Shown here piece after piece: positions 34,661 to 44,286 of a DNA stretch of 64,000 nt. Below the pieces are notes generated by a model. The model had not been told where the DNA came from. It saw only the letters and a program-made list of their open reading frames with translations, and ran no database searches. The DNA is taken from positions 310,001 to 374,000 of the forward strand of contig CAVWHE010000001.1 of assembly GCA_963754845.1 (NCBI GenBank). The letters are read 5' to 3'. This DNA is from JAKASV01 sp963754845. Its GTDB lineage: Bacteria > Babelota > Babeliae > Babelales > Vermiphilaceae. A program made the position numbers and the translations under genes. Every line of letters starts with the position of its first letter. The first letter of the stretch is position 1.

Positions 34661-34846
34661 ATGAGGCTCAAACAAAGAATCAAGCATTGGTGGCAGGGTG
34701 GGAGTGAATCAAGGAGCCAGGCGCGCTCTTTTTGGAAAAATTTGATGTCGTCGACGCAAGAGAGGATATCGCGCGGTGCGGCCAATATTTCGCGTATGAT
34801 ACCATTTGCGCGTGGCGAAAATTGGCGCAGGAAAGACAAACGATGA
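34661..34846 (+). CDS. Small basic protein coupled to transketolase
   Basis: A 61-codon frame starts at ATG 34661 with GAGGG upstream and ends in an ATGA that is also the start of the transketolase gene. The product is very basic (many Arg/Lys, two adjacent Trp) and has no hydrophobic helix. The exact overlap and ribosome site argue for translation; the lack of any recognised family argues for caution. It could be a leader peptide for tkt. Confidence 0.4.
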   Translation: MRLKQRIKHWWQGGSESRSQARSFWKNLMSSTQERISRGAANISRMIPFARGENWRRKDKR

Positions 34847-36720
34847 CCTCGCTCAAAGCGTTCCTCGAATGTAAGGCCTATGCTCTGAGACTTGAGTCGG
34901 TCGTTATGACATCGAGGGCCAGGTCGGGACACCCAACGTCGTGCTTGTCGGCTGCCGATCTTGTCGCAGCTGTTTTCTTTCATGCCATGCACTATGAAGT
35001 GCGTAATTTTGCAAATCCCGACAACGATAGATTTATACTCTCAAAAGGTCATGCCGCGCCTTTACTCTACGCGGTTTACAAGGAGCTTGGACTTGTAAGC
35101 CAGGACGAGCTCTACACGTACCGCTCCCTTGGCTCATGTCTTGAAGGGCATCCAACACGAAGATTCGCCTACGCTGAGGCTGCGACGGGGTCGCTCGGTA
35201 TGGGTCTTTCCATCGGTACAGGCATCGCCCTGAGCGCTCGCATGGATAGGCGCGACTTCCGCACCTATGTCCTTCTGGGCGATGGCGAACTGACTGAAGG
35301 GTCAAACTGGGAGGCTCTTTCGCTGGCCGCACACTACAAACTTGGCAATCTCATCGCTCTTGTCGACTGCAATCGTCTTGGGCAAACAGGACCCGTTCTT
35401 CATGCACATCATCTTGCACGTTATGCAGCGCAGCTTGAGGCCTTCGGGTGGCGCGCCATCGTCATCGACGGCCACGACATGACACACATCGTCACGGCCC
35501 TTGACAAAGCGCGTCAGGAGGGCGAACGACCAACTGTTATTTTGGCAAAAACAATCAAGGGTTATGGCTGTACGTCTACAGAAAATAAAAATGGCTTTCA
35601 TGGCAAAGCTTTCATTGCCGAGCAAGCGACTAAAGCCCTCGAAGAACTGGCGGAACGATTTCCGGCCGCGGCCGAAGCTCAAGGGTGTGACTATGCATGG
35701 CAACCCATCATGCCGACACCGCATGGCAATGCCTCCAGCGGTTGTTTTGCTGACGACGATTCCCGGATGCACTACGCGCAGGACGATGTTGTTGCCACAC
35801 GGCAGGCGTATGGAAGGGCACTCGTTGACCTGGGTCGCGCGTGCAAGCAGATTGTCGCCTTAGACGCCGACGTAAAAAATTCGACGTTTGCCGAACTCTT
35901 TGAAAAGACATTTCCCGAAAGATTCGTTGAGTGCTTCATTGCCGAGCAGAACATGGTCGGCATGGCCATCGGCCTTGAGCGACGTGGAAAAATACCGTTC
36001 ATTTCCACGTTTGCTGCCTTTTTCGCGCGCGCCCACGATCAACTCCGCATGGCGTCCATCGGCAGCGCGGCTCTCCGTTGCGTCGGATCGCATGCCGGCG
36101 TTTCTATCGGAGCCGATGGGCCTTCCCAGATGGGCCTTGACGATATAGCCATGATGAGCGCGCTTGCTGGATCGATTGTTCTTTACCCGGCCGACGCCAC
36201 AAGCACGCAGGCACTTATGGCACACATGCTCGAATACAACCAAGGCATAAGTTATTTGCGCACGACGCGCATGCCAACGCCCGTCATCTACGACGGCAGC
36301 AGCGGTTTTATCATCGGCGGCTGCAACGTTCTCAGGCGATCCAAAACCGACAAAGCATGCATCGTAGCAGCCGGCGTTACGCTTTTTGAGGCACTCAAAG
36401 CCCACGACGAACTCGCGCGCCGTGGAATTGCAATTTCCATCATCGATCTTTACAGCATCAAACCCCTCGATCATGCAACACTGACCGATGTGGTGCGCAC
36501 GTCAGACGGTGTCGTTATAACCGTGGAGGATCATTATCTTGAAGGCGGTATGGGATCGCACGTTTGCTACGCACTGCGCAATGAGCACTTCAAAATTTCG
36601 TGCCTTGCCGTTAAACGCATGCCGCAATCGGGTGAGCCCCAGGAACTCCTTGCGTTCTGTGGCATCGACGCAGCCGCCATCGTACACGCGGTTCTTGAGG
36701 CCCTGCGACGCTCACTATAG
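34843..36720 (+). CDS. tkt: Transketolase
   Basis: Transketolase moves two-carbon units between sugar phosphates using thiamine diphosphate. I chose the ATG at 34843 (625 residues), which has AGGA upstream and overlaps the stop of the small basic ORF. It shows SGHPTSC and SKGHAAP near the N-terminus, the thiamine diphosphate motif GDGELTEGSNWEA with the following NCN-type segment (DCNRLGQTG), the pyrimidine-binding domain with the catalytic Glu in FIAEQNMVG, and a C-terminal domain. Its length fits the shorter animal-type enzymes (about 620 residues) rather than the E. coli type. Confidence 0.96.
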   Translation: MTSLKAFLECKAYALRLESVVMTSRARSGHPTSCLSAADLVAAVFFHAMHYEVRNFANPDNDRFILSKGHAAPLLYAVYKELGLVSQDELYTYRSLGSCLEGHPTRRFAYAEAATGSLGMGLSIGTGIALSARMDRRDFRTYVLLGDGELTEGSNWEALSLAAHYKLGNLIALVDCNRLGQTGPVLHAHHLARYAAQLEAFGWRAIVIDGHDMTHIVTALDKARQEGERPTVILAKTIKGYGCTSTENKNGFHGKAFIAEQATKALEELAERFPAAAEAQGCDYAWQPIMPTPHGNASSGCFADDDSRMHYAQDDVVATRQAYGRALVDLGRACKQIVALDADVKNSTFAELFEKTFPERFVECFIAEQNMVGMAIGLERRGKIPFISTFAAFFARAHDQLRMASIGSAALRCVGSHAGVSIGADGPSQMGLDDIAMMSALAGSIVLYPADATSTQALMAHMLEYNQGISYLRTTRMPTPVIYDGSSGFIIGGCNVLRRSKTDKACIVAAGVTLFEALKAHDELARRGIAISIIDLYSIKPLDHATLTDVVRTSDGVVITVEDHYLEGGMGSHVCYALRNEHFKISCLAVKRMPQSGEPQELLAFCGIDAAAIVHAVLEALRRSL

Positions 36721-36889
36721 CACAGCTTCCCGGTGGCGCACATCGGCGGCGATTTCTTCATTTGAGTCAAAGCAAAGTAAAAAGTGGGCTGCCAGTTTTT
36801 GACCGTTTATGTTTTCGTGGGTACACTAATCCTTGTTATATCTTCAAGGAAAATTTCTCAGTGTTGTGAAAGTGTGAGGAATGCGTCGC

Positions 36890-37375
36890 ATGAACATGAA
36901 CAAGGCTTTTTTTCTTCGCAAGGAAGACAGGGCTCCGCGGTGGCGCCTCATCGATGCCAAAGGCGCTATTTTAGGACGTTTGGCTACGCACATCGCTGAC
37001 GCTCTTCGTGGTAAGGACAAGGCGTGCTTTACCCCCCATACCGATGCCGGCGATTATATTGTCGTCATCAATGCCGAAAGCATCGCGTTAAGCGGTGACA
37101 AATGGGAGGGCAAGGAATACGCGCGCTACACGGGTTGGATAGGTGGTTATAAGGTTACCAAGGCTAAAGATGTTCGAGCCCAGCATCCTACGAGGCTCAT
37201 CGAACATGCGGTGCGCGGCATGCTTCCCAAGAACAAGCTCGGTCGTGCCATGTTCAAGAAACTCAGAGTTTACGCTGGGGACAAACATCCCCATACCGCA
37301 CAGCTTTCGTCGGCTACGTTAGCAGTTGCTCCCGCTGCCAATGATGCAAAAGCTCCTGTAGTTCACAAGGCGTAG
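36890..37375 (+). CDS. rplM: 50S ribosomal protein L13
   Basis: L13 is an early assembly protein of the large subunit. From the ATG at 36890, with GAGGA about 9 bases upstream, it has 161 residues; ATGs at 36881 and 36896 are alternatives. It shows WRLIDAKGAILGRLAT, the KAxDVRxxHPTRLIEHAVRGMLPKNKLG block and LRVYAGDKHPH. A 20-residue Ala-rich tail extends beyond the usual end. The gene for S9 (rpsI), its near-universal neighbour, does not follow. Confidence 0.96.
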   Translation: MNMNKAFFLRKEDRAPRWRLIDAKGAILGRLATHIADALRGKDKACFTPHTDAGDYIVVINAESIALSGDKWEGKEYARYTGWIGGYKVTKAKDVRAQHPTRLIEHAVRGMLPKNKLGRAMFKKLRVYAGDKHPHTAQLSSATLAVAPAANDAKAPVVHKA

Positions 37376-37722
37376 GGTGAAAATCACGAGCGCTCCTCAC
37401 GGAGTGCTTCATGAACTGGTTGACACTGCTAAGTCGGCTACTTGGTGTGCGACGTCCGGCGATGCGTGGTATACTGTCCGCAAAATTATCATCGGGACGA
37501 GAGTTGTTCCTTTTTCCCCTAAACGGGAATTCGCGGGCACATCAGCCACGGGTCTATGACGCGGACTCGCGTATACCTTTGAGGCTTTTCTTCTTCCAAA
37601 ATATGCGATCCGTGGTATGTTTCCTTCATGTGAAACTTTGTGTTCAAAGCATGTCTCTAGGTCCATGCCGCTGCTGAAAAAGACGGCACACGAAGGATTG
37701 TTCACGATGAGGATTGTATCCA
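37376..37722 (+). other. Intergenic region between rplM and galE
   Basis: A stem AGCGCTCC/GGAGTGCT with tetraloop TCAC (37389-37108 region, bases 37389 to 37408) may end the rplM transcript. TGGTATACT at 37467-37475 resembles an extended -10 box and could serve galE. No rpsI or other convincing frame is present. Confidence 0.45.
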
Positions 37723-38745
37723 ATGGCAACTCTCTTGATAACAGGCGGTGCCGGGTATATAGGTTCGCACGTCGCACATTTTCTGGCACACAACGGTCAT
37801 AATGTAGTAATTCTCGACACACTCGTTTACGGGCAGCCCTACGATTATCCTTGGGCCACGTGTATCGTCGGCGATTGTGGCGATCGGGCCACTCTCGATG
37901 AGGTTTTCGGGCAATTCACCATCGATGCCGTTATTCACTGCGCAGCTTCAATCGAGGTTGCCGCATCGGTGAGCAATCCATTAGCCTTTTACAAGAATAA
38001 CGTTGCCACGACGATTGGCCTCATAGAGGTGATGATGCGCCACGGTGTTACCAAACTCATTTTTTCATCAAGCTGCGCCGTATACGGTACACCCGAGAGC
38101 AATATTTTAACCGAAACTCATCCTCGTAAGCCCATAAGCCCGTACGGGATGACTAAGTACATCGTCGAAGCACTTATGGAGGATATGCAACGTTCTTCCA
38201 AGCTCTCGTATGTCATTTTTCGTTTTTTTAATGCCGCCGGATCGTGTGCCACGTCGGACCTTGGCGAACGCCACGTTCCCGAAACACACCTCATCCCTGG
38301 TGTGCTCGAGGCCGCGCACGCGCAGCGTCCCTTTAAACTTTACGGTTGCCATCGGCCAACGCACGATGGCAGCTGCGTACGCGACTTTGTTCATGTCCAT
38401 GACATTGCACGAGCTCATGAGCTTGCCCTCGTTTACCTGCAAGCCGGGCACGCGTCAAACGTGTTTAATCTTGGCTCGGGGCGAGGTTATTCCGTAAAGG
38501 AAATCGTGCGTACCGTTGAAGAAGTGACAGGGACACCGATCACCCTCCTCGTTGAAGACGATCGCCCGGGCGACCCTCACATCCTGGTCGCCGATGCGCG
38601 CAGGGCAAACTCCGTGCTTGGCTGGTACCCGTCATGCTCCGACATCGAAACGATCATCGCATCGGCATATACCTTTTTCTGCAAAACTCATGGCAAAAAA
38701 TCTCACACCAACACTGCCGGTCAGCACCAAAGACAGGCATCTTAG
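37723..38745 (+). CDS. galE: UDP-glucose 4-epimerase
   Basis: GalE interconverts UDP-glucose and UDP-galactose (or the N-acetyl forms) for surface sugars. From ATG 37723 (GAGGA upstream) the protein has 340 residues. The NAD-binding GGAGYIGSH is at residues 8-16, SSCAVYG carries the catalytic Ser, and SPYGMTKYIVE the Tyr and Lys. The middle and end show RFFNAAGS and FNLGSGRGYSV. The last 4 bases overlap the convergent murC gene. Substrate width cannot be judged by eye. Confidence 0.94.
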   Translation: MATLLITGGAGYIGSHVAHFLAHNGHNVVILDTLVYGQPYDYPWATCIVGDCGDRATLDEVFGQFTIDAVIHCAASIEVAASVSNPLAFYKNNVATTIGLIEVMMRHGVTKLIFSSSCAVYGTPESNILTETHPRKPISPYGMTKYIVEALMEDMQRSSKLSYVIFRFFNAAGSCATSDLGERHVPETHLIPGVLEAAHAQRPFKLYGCHRPTHDGSCVRDFVHVHDIARAHELALVYLQAGHASNVFNLGSGRGYSVKEIVRTVEEVTGTPITLLVEDDRPGDPHILVADARRANSVLGWYPSCSDIETIIASAYTFFCKTHGKKSHTNTAGQHQRQAS

Positions 38746-40148
38746 ACGCGTCGCTTGGTGTCCTTGACAAGGTCCTTGGAAAGAAGACTCACCTGCTTGC
38801 CGGCTCCTATACAAAGAACAAGGTCGTCGTGGGCAACCATGTTTTCGACGGTGTCTTTAAGGCGGCTGATCTCATGGTACGCAACGGTATAGGGGGGCTT
38901 GTGTCTTTGAATGTCACTGACGAGATTCTCTGCGGTGACACTGTCGATGGGGTGTTCACTTGCCGGATAAATGTCGGTAATGATGAGGTGGTCGATGGGT
39001 CCGGCGAGGAACATCGCGATAAAGGAGTTCCACAGCTTATCGGTACGTGTATAACGGTGCGGCTGAAAGACGACAATAACTTTGTTTTTTGCACGCCTGC
39101 GTGCCACAAGGAGGGTAACGGCAATTTCTTGAGGATGGTGGCCGTAATCGTCAAAAATTTCAGCACCGCGACACATTCCTCGATACGTGAAGCGGCGATC
39201 GACACCATTAAACGAGGCCATGGCTGCCGTAATCGTTTCAAAGGGGACACCAAGTTCAAGAGCGAGGCTCACGGCAGCGAGTGCATTGAGGACGTTATGC
39301 CTGCCAGGCATCGTAACAATCATATTCCCAAGAGGTGCGTTGATGCCATTGCGACAGACGAGAAATGTCGATGACGTCGGGCCACAGAATACATCGCACG
39401 CCCATATGTCGGCGTGCCGCCAGGTATCGATGCCGTATCGTATAACCTTGATGTGCGGCAGAGGAAGAATTGCGCGAACGTTGGGATCGTCGAGACACAC
39501 GATTGCTTTGCCGTAAAAGGGAACAGAGCACAAGAATTTTTTAAAAGTATTTTTAATATCGTCGAGGTCACGGTATGTTTCCAGGTGTTCAAGATCGATA
39601 TTGGTGACGACAGAGAACGTGGCATGAAGGTGAAGGAATGAACGGTCGCTTTCGTCGGCCTCAGCAACTAAAAAATTGCCCGCACCCATGCGAGCATTGT
39701 TTGAGATACTCGTTAAGTGCCCTCCTATGATGACGGTAGGATCAAGTTTCGCTTCCATGAGTATGTGCGATATGAACGATGTTGTTGTCGTTTTTCCGTG
39801 AGCCCCCGCAACGGCGATGCTGTATTTTGCGCGCATGAGCTCGGCGAGCATGAGCGCTCGGGGAATCGTCGGAATTCCTCGGTCCTGAGCAGCTAGAATC
39901 TCGGGGTTATCCGACGAAACGGCTGATGAATACACTAGAATATCGATGGTGTGGTCGCGACATTCAGACCCATTGTTGCCGGCATGTACCGCACACCCAA
40001 GCTCCCGAAGATTGTGAACACTTTGCTGACATACGTCGAGATCGCACCCTGAAATAATGTATCCTTGCTGTTTCAAAATGGTTGCAATGCCACTCATGCC
40101 AATGCCACCGATACCGACAAAGTGAATGTGTGATTTTTTCTTGTACAT
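38742..40148 (-). CDS. murC: UDP-N-acetylmuramate-L-alanine ligase MurC
   Basis: MurC adds L-Ala to UDP-MurNAc in the cytoplasm. The 468-residue protein has GIGGIGMSGIA at the nucleotide-sugar domain, the ATP motif AGAHGKTTTT near residue 112, ATFSVVTNIDLEHL and the DDYGHHP motif typical of MurC near residue 345. A GGAAGG ribosome site precedes the ATG. secA lies upstream with a 109-base gap. Peptidoglycan genes here are dispersed (murF and rsmH are at 62-64 kb). Confidence 0.97.
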   Translation of the reverse strand: MYKKKSHIHFVGIGGIGMSGIATILKQQGYIISGCDLDVCQQSVHNLRELGCAVHAGNNGSECRDHTIDILVYSSAVSSDNPEILAAQDRGIPTIPRALMLAELMRAKYSIAVAGAHGKTTTTSFISHILMEAKLDPTVIIGGHLTSISNNARMGAGNFLVAEADESDRSFLHLHATFSVVTNIDLEHLETYRDLDDIKNTFKKFLCSVPFYGKAIVCLDDPNVRAILPLPHIKVIRYGIDTWRHADIWACDVFCGPTSSTFLVCRNGINAPLGNMIVTMPGRHNVLNALAAVSLALELGVPFETITAAMASFNGVDRRFTYRGMCRGAEIFDDYGHHPQEIAVTLLVARRRAKNKVIVVFQPHRYTRTDKLWNSFIAMFLAGPIDHLIITDIYPASEHPIDSVTAENLVSDIQRHKPPYTVAYHEISRLKDTVENMVAHDDLVLCIGAGKQVSLLSKDLVKDTKRRV

Positions 40149-40257
40149 GCCACCTTCCAGGACAAAAGTCTCTTCTTATATCTGGACAGCACACAAGAAT
40201 AACCGAAGGATCGCCCGTTGTACAAATTTGCTCGGCAGTGCTACTTAGGGCTTGGGG

Positions 40258-42786
40258 CTACGAACCGCAGCACTTCTTATATTTCTTGCCCGAACCGCAA
40301 GGACACGGGTCGTTGCGACCTGTTTTGTTGGCGTTGTGTGCTTCCTGGTTATGCTCGGATCCGTCGTTGCCGAGCATGTGCATCTCCTCGAGCTCACGCT
40401 CGCGACGTTCCTCGATTTTGTGCTCGTCAAACATCTCGAGATTGATATGGAATATATTAAAAATGATATCAGCGCGTATCTGCTGCATCATGTCCTTGAA
40501 CATATCAAAGGCTTCGCGCTTGTACTCGATGAGCGGATTTTTTTGGCCCCAGCTACGCAAATTGATGCCCTCTTTGAGATGATCGAGGTTAAGCATGTGC
40601 TGTTTCCAAGCCTGGTCAATTGTTTCGAGCATGAGCCATTTTTCAGCCTCGTGAATTCTTTCGCGATTTTTTTGGTTGCGATAGAGCTCATATTTTTCCA
40701 GAAGAAAATTATTGAGATCACGTGCCATACCGTCATTTGTGCGCGTAGTGATACCGGACCCCGCAATCGCCGCCTTCGGGATACCCGTGAGTACCTCGAT
40801 GGCAGCAAAAACATGTTCGGCCTGTTCGTGGGTAACCACGCGGTCTTGGCATAGATGGGCTATGATGTCCTGGAGAGTTTTACCGATGAGGTCGCGAATG
40901 AGGTTATAGATATTCTCTGATCCTTCAAGAACCTCGCGACGATAGCCGTAGATGACTATGCGTTGTTGGTTGAGGACATCATCATATTCAAGAAGATTTT
41001 TACGGGCGTCAAAGTGGGACTTTTCAACTTTTTCCTGCGCCCGCTCAATGTTTTTGGAGACAAACTTCGACTCAATGGCCTCATCTTCCTTCATGCCGAA
41101 GCGCTCCATATTCTTCTTGAGCGTATCGCCGGCAAAGATTCTGATGAGATCGTCTTCAAGCGAGATGTAAAAACGCGACTCGCCGGGGTCGCCCTGACGT
41201 CCTGAGCGGCCGCGGAGCTGGTTGTCGATACGCCTGCTTTCGTGGCGCTCAGTTCCCAGAATATAGAGACCACCTGCCTTGACTGATTCAGGAGTGAGCT
41301 TAATATCGGTTCCGCGACCCGCCATGTTGGTGGCAATCGTGATGTGACCAGGTTCCCCGGCATGGGCAACTATTTCGGCTTCGCGTTCGTGCTGTTTGGC
41401 GTTGAGAACATCGTGGGGTATGCCGTTGGTGGTAAGGACATCGCTGAGGAGCTCTGAAGTTTCGATGGCAATCGTACCGATTAAAACGGGCTGGCTCTTC
41501 TCGTAACGCTCTTTGATATCATAGACGATTGCTTCGTACTTCGACCTTTTCGTGAGAAAAATTATGTCTGACTTGTCGTCACGGATCATAGGCTGGTGCG
41601 TCGGCACCGAAACAACGTCAAGTTTGTAGATGCGGAAAAATTCCTCCGACTCGGTGGCCGCCGTACCTGTCATACCAGCAAGTTTTTTGTAGAGCCTGAA
41701 GTAATTCTGAAGGGTAATGGACGCGAGCGTCTGCGTCTCTCGCTCAACATTGACCCCTTCTTTTGCCTCAAGGGCCTGGTGGAGCCCATCGCTGTAACGA
41801 CGCCCTGGCAAGATGCGGCCTGTAAATTCGTCGACGATGAGCACTTCGCCATCTTTGACGACGTAATCAACGTCGCGCTTGAAAAGCGCATGAGCTTTGA
41901 GCGACTGCTCAATGTGATGAAGGAGCGTGATGTTTTCGATGGCGTAGAGGTTGCTGACGTTGAAAGCACGTTCGACCTTGTCGATGCCCTTTTCAGTGAG
42001 TTGCGTCGAACGCATCTTTTCGTCAACTTCAAAGTCCTCGGTTTTATGAAGACGTACTACAAGCTGATCGGCCATAACGTAAAGATTGCTACCCTCGTCA
42101 GAGGATCCGGAAATGATGAGCGGCGTTCGAGCCTCATCGATGAGGATCGAGTCAACTTCGTCGACTATGGCATAGCTAAGATCGCGTTGAACATAGTCGT
42201 CGAGCCTAAATTTCATATTGTCGCGCAGATAATCGAAGCCGAATTCGCTGTTGGTGCCATAGACAATATCGCAGTTGTAAACCTTTTTACGTTCACCGTC
42301 ATTCATATGGTTCTGGAGAGCGGCAACAGTGAGACCGAGACCTGTGTAGACGGCGCCCATCCATTCGGCATCACGGCGTGCCAAGTAATCGTTGACGGTA
42401 ACAAGGTGAGCGCCTTTGCCGCCGAGCGCATTGAGATAAAGTGGCAACGTAGCTGTGAGCGTTTTTCCCTCACCCGTTTTCATTTCCGCTATCGTACCTT
42501 GATGAAGAACGATGCCACCCATAAGTTGGACATCAAAGTGTCGCTGGCCAAGCCTACGGTACGCTGCCTCGCGAACCACGGCGAACGCTTCCGGAAGGAT
42601 ATCATCAAGAGAACGCCCCTGCTCGATATGTTCGCGAAACGTATTGGTTTTGCCGACCAATCCTTCGTCGGTTAGCTCGCGAATACGGGGCTCATAAGCA
42701 TTAATTTGTGCAACAACCGGTTGCATGCGACGTAGCCGCCGCTCGTTAGCTGTCCCTAAGATTTTCGATAAAATTTTCGTGATCAT
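40258..42786 (-). CDS. secA: Preprotein translocase ATPase SecA
   Basis: SecA pushes unfolded preproteins through SecYEG. The 842-residue protein carries the DEAD motor motifs MKTGEGKT (Walker A), VDEVDSILIDEA (Walker B), the preprotein cross-linking domain, LRGRSGRQGDPG in the second motor domain, and a C-terminal zinc site CPCGSGKKYKKCC preceded by an Asn-rich linker. The C-terminal domain binds SecB or lipids in many bacteria. The length is normal for shorter SecA proteins. Confidence 0.98.
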   Translation of the reverse strand: MITKILSKILGTANERRLRRMQPVVAQINAYEPRIRELTDEGLVGKTNTFREHIEQGRSLDDILPEAFAVVREAAYRRLGQRHFDVQLMGGIVLHQGTIAEMKTGEGKTLTATLPLYLNALGGKGAHLVTVNDYLARRDAEWMGAVYTGLGLTVAALQNHMNDGERKKVYNCDIVYGTNSEFGFDYLRDNMKFRLDDYVQRDLSYAIVDEVDSILIDEARTPLIISGSSDEGSNLYVMADQLVVRLHKTEDFEVDEKMRSTQLTEKGIDKVERAFNVSNLYAIENITLLHHIEQSLKAHALFKRDVDYVVKDGEVLIVDEFTGRILPGRRYSDGLHQALEAKEGVNVERETQTLASITLQNYFRLYKKLAGMTGTAATESEEFFRIYKLDVVSVPTHQPMIRDDKSDIIFLTKRSKYEAIVYDIKERYEKSQPVLIGTIAIETSELLSDVLTTNGIPHDVLNAKQHEREAEIVAHAGEPGHITIATNMAGRGTDIKLTPESVKAGGLYILGTERHESRRIDNQLRGRSGRQGDPGESRFYISLEDDLIRIFAGDTLKKNMERFGMKEDEAIESKFVSKNIERAQEKVEKSHFDARKNLLEYDDVLNQQRIVIYGYRREVLEGSENIYNLIRDLIGKTLQDIIAHLCQDRVVTHEQAEHVFAAIEVLTGIPKAAIAGSGITTRTNDGMARDLNNFLLEKYELYRNQKNRERIHEAEKWLMLETIDQAWKQHMLNLDHLKEGINLRSWGQKNPLIEYKREAFDMFKDMMQQIRADIIFNIFHINLEMFDEHKIEERRERELEEMHMLGNDGSEHNQEAHNANKTGRNDPCPCGSGKKYKKCCGS

Positions 42787-42912
42787 CTGGACCCCAACCG
42801 CTGTCAGCTTTTTAACGAATTCACACTAGACCAGCCACCGACGCAAGCACAGCTCGGCCGTGGCGCCGCAAGATTTAATTGAGAAAAAGAATATCATAAA
42901 GCCTCTGTGAGC

Positions 42913-43950
42913 TCAAACATACGCATCGATGTGTATGAAATCGTCGCGATTTTCATGAATTTTTTGAGTTCGCGGTGGTATACCGGCCGCCGTGACATAT
43001 TCACCGGTGTGCAGCTCCTGACCGTATGTTGGAGATCCATCGAGAACCTCTTTAATTATTTCAAGCCTATCGTTGAGGTTGCTCGCAACGCTACGCCTCT
43101 TGGAATACTCATATGCGAGCCCGTCAATCGCTACACGCAAAGATTGAAGGTCTCTTTCAAGGCGAGAAAGATACCAACCGTAGGGGTATGGTTTGTAGTG
43201 ATTGGTACACCAAAGCGCAACCGATTGTCCAATGGCCTCGCGTGCATAATCCATGTCGTCATCGGCCGTTTCGAGAATGTTAAGCTCACGCTCGTAACGC
43301 GAGCTTAGCATGTCTTCGGTTTCAAAAAGAACAAAGTATGAGATGTGATGTTCGAGATAGTCATGGGCAAAGTGTAGCGTTGCTATGGTTGTTTCCAGCT
43401 GCCATTCAACTTCTTTCATTCTTTCGTACTTCGGCATAAGTTCTTGGCGGTCGGCAAGGTCGACGCCAACATCGTATATACAGTTTTGCACGATAGAAAG
43501 CTGTACGTTGAGCGCTGAAAGCTCCGCACGCATGTCAAGCACAGAGGTCTTTATATCGACTCCGTGATACCGTGCCATAGCAATGTCATAAAGTACGCGT
43601 TCGTTAACTTCGTGTATATACCCGTCGCGGTTAGGCGAAGGAGGATACGCAGCGTCGACAATAGCCGTCACGTTCGCGTAACGCGCAGCCGCCGCGCGGC
43701 ACGTCGACCGCGCGTGATCAACGGCCATTTCGTCAGATTTTTCAAGAAGCCATGTCCCGAGCCTCATGAAGACGTAGGCGGCAAGACAAGCGGCACAGAC
43801 AAAAACGCCGACCTTACTCACGTGGCCACCGTTGAGGTGCGGCACGGGGCAATTGATATGCGCGTGTACGTGGACATCGTACGCAGCACTTCTCAAGGCG
43901 GCAGCACAAAGAATGACCAAAAACCATACTCTAGCACGACGTATTACCAT
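42913..43950 (-). CDS. Membrane protein with coiled-coil, unknown function
   Basis: From the ATG at 43950 (GGAG 8 bases upstream) the protein has 345 residues. It has an N-terminal hydrophobic segment (about 6-24), a second membrane helix (about 47-66) and a long helical, acidic region (about 70-310) with Tyr/His-rich patches and coiled-coil character. It ends in a charged tail rich in His and Asp. No family is recognised. It stands alone between secA and the divergent secreted family at 44287. Confidence 0.72.
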   Translation of the reverse strand: MVIRRARVWFLVILCAAALRSAAYDVHVHAHINCPVPHLNGGHVSKVGVFVCAACLAAYVFMRLGTWLLEKSDEMAVDHARSTCRAAAARYANVTAIVDAAYPPSPNRDGYIHEVNERVLYDIAMARYHGVDIKTSVLDMRAELSALNVQLSIVQNCIYDVGVDLADRQELMPKYERMKEVEWQLETTIATLHFAHDYLEHHISYFVLFETEDMLSSRYERELNILETADDDMDYAREAIGQSVALWCTNHYKPYPYGWYLSRLERDLQSLRVAIDGLAYEYSKRRSVASNLNDRLEIIKEVLDGSPTYGQELHTGEYVTAAGIPPRTQKIHENRDDFIHIDAYV

Positions 43951-44083
43951 GATGAACTCCGCAGGATCGATGACCAAGGGTCCTCAAACAGTGCAACGTT
44001 ATCGTCGTAACTATATCAAGAGCATCTTGCTTTCTCAATTGATGAGCCTTGTTCTTGCCAGAAACATGTAACAGAGGGGGATA

Positions 44084-44284
44084 ATGAGAAATGCAAGGAC
44101 CTTTCTGGCACGCCTTCTTGTACGAGCGCAAGAGCTCTGCGCGAAAAAATGGTACAAAAATAAAAATATATATTGCATTTTGTATTTTATTTTTTGTATG
44201 GTTATTCTATGGTGTAACAAAAAAGTGTGCTGTATATTCCTGTACCATTGTACGGTGGCTAAAGATGGCTGCCAAAGGAGGTAA
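44084..44284 (+). CDS. Doubtful small membrane peptide
   Basis: A 66-codon frame follows GAGGGGG and an ATG. The product has a basic N-tip and a hydrophobic, Cys-rich stretch near residues 28-55. Its stop overlaps the ribosome site of the next gene. An AT-rich promoter-like stretch lies inside it, which counts against it being coding. Confidence 0.22.
   Translation: MRNARTFLARLLVRAQELCAKKWYKNKNIYCILYFIFCMVILWCNKKVCCIFLYHCTVAKDGCQRR
44180..44208 (+). promoter_or_regulatory. Possible promoter of the gene at 44287
   Basis: TTGTAT and TATTCT are separated by 17 bases in a very AT-rich stretch, about 80 bases upstream of the start codon. Confidence 0.35.
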
Positions 44285-44286
44285 AT

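Larger units (their letters stand above)
43951..44286. other. Divergent AT-rich intergenic region
   Basis: These 336 bases separate the membrane-protein gene from the first member of the secreted family. They hold the promoter-like pair at 44180-44208 and the doubtful small ORF at 44084-44284. Confidence 0.5.

Noticed and set aside
37377..37559. 60-codon frame right after rplM, tested as a possible rpsI
   Set aside because: The translation has no S9 features (no GGG or RKKxGRRKARRSRQFSKR-type tail) and starts at a GTG without a ribosome site.
41596..42675. Plus-strand frame of 359 codons opposite secA
   Set aside because: The minus-strand frame encodes unmistakable SecA motifs; the antisense frame has no start signal or known pattern.
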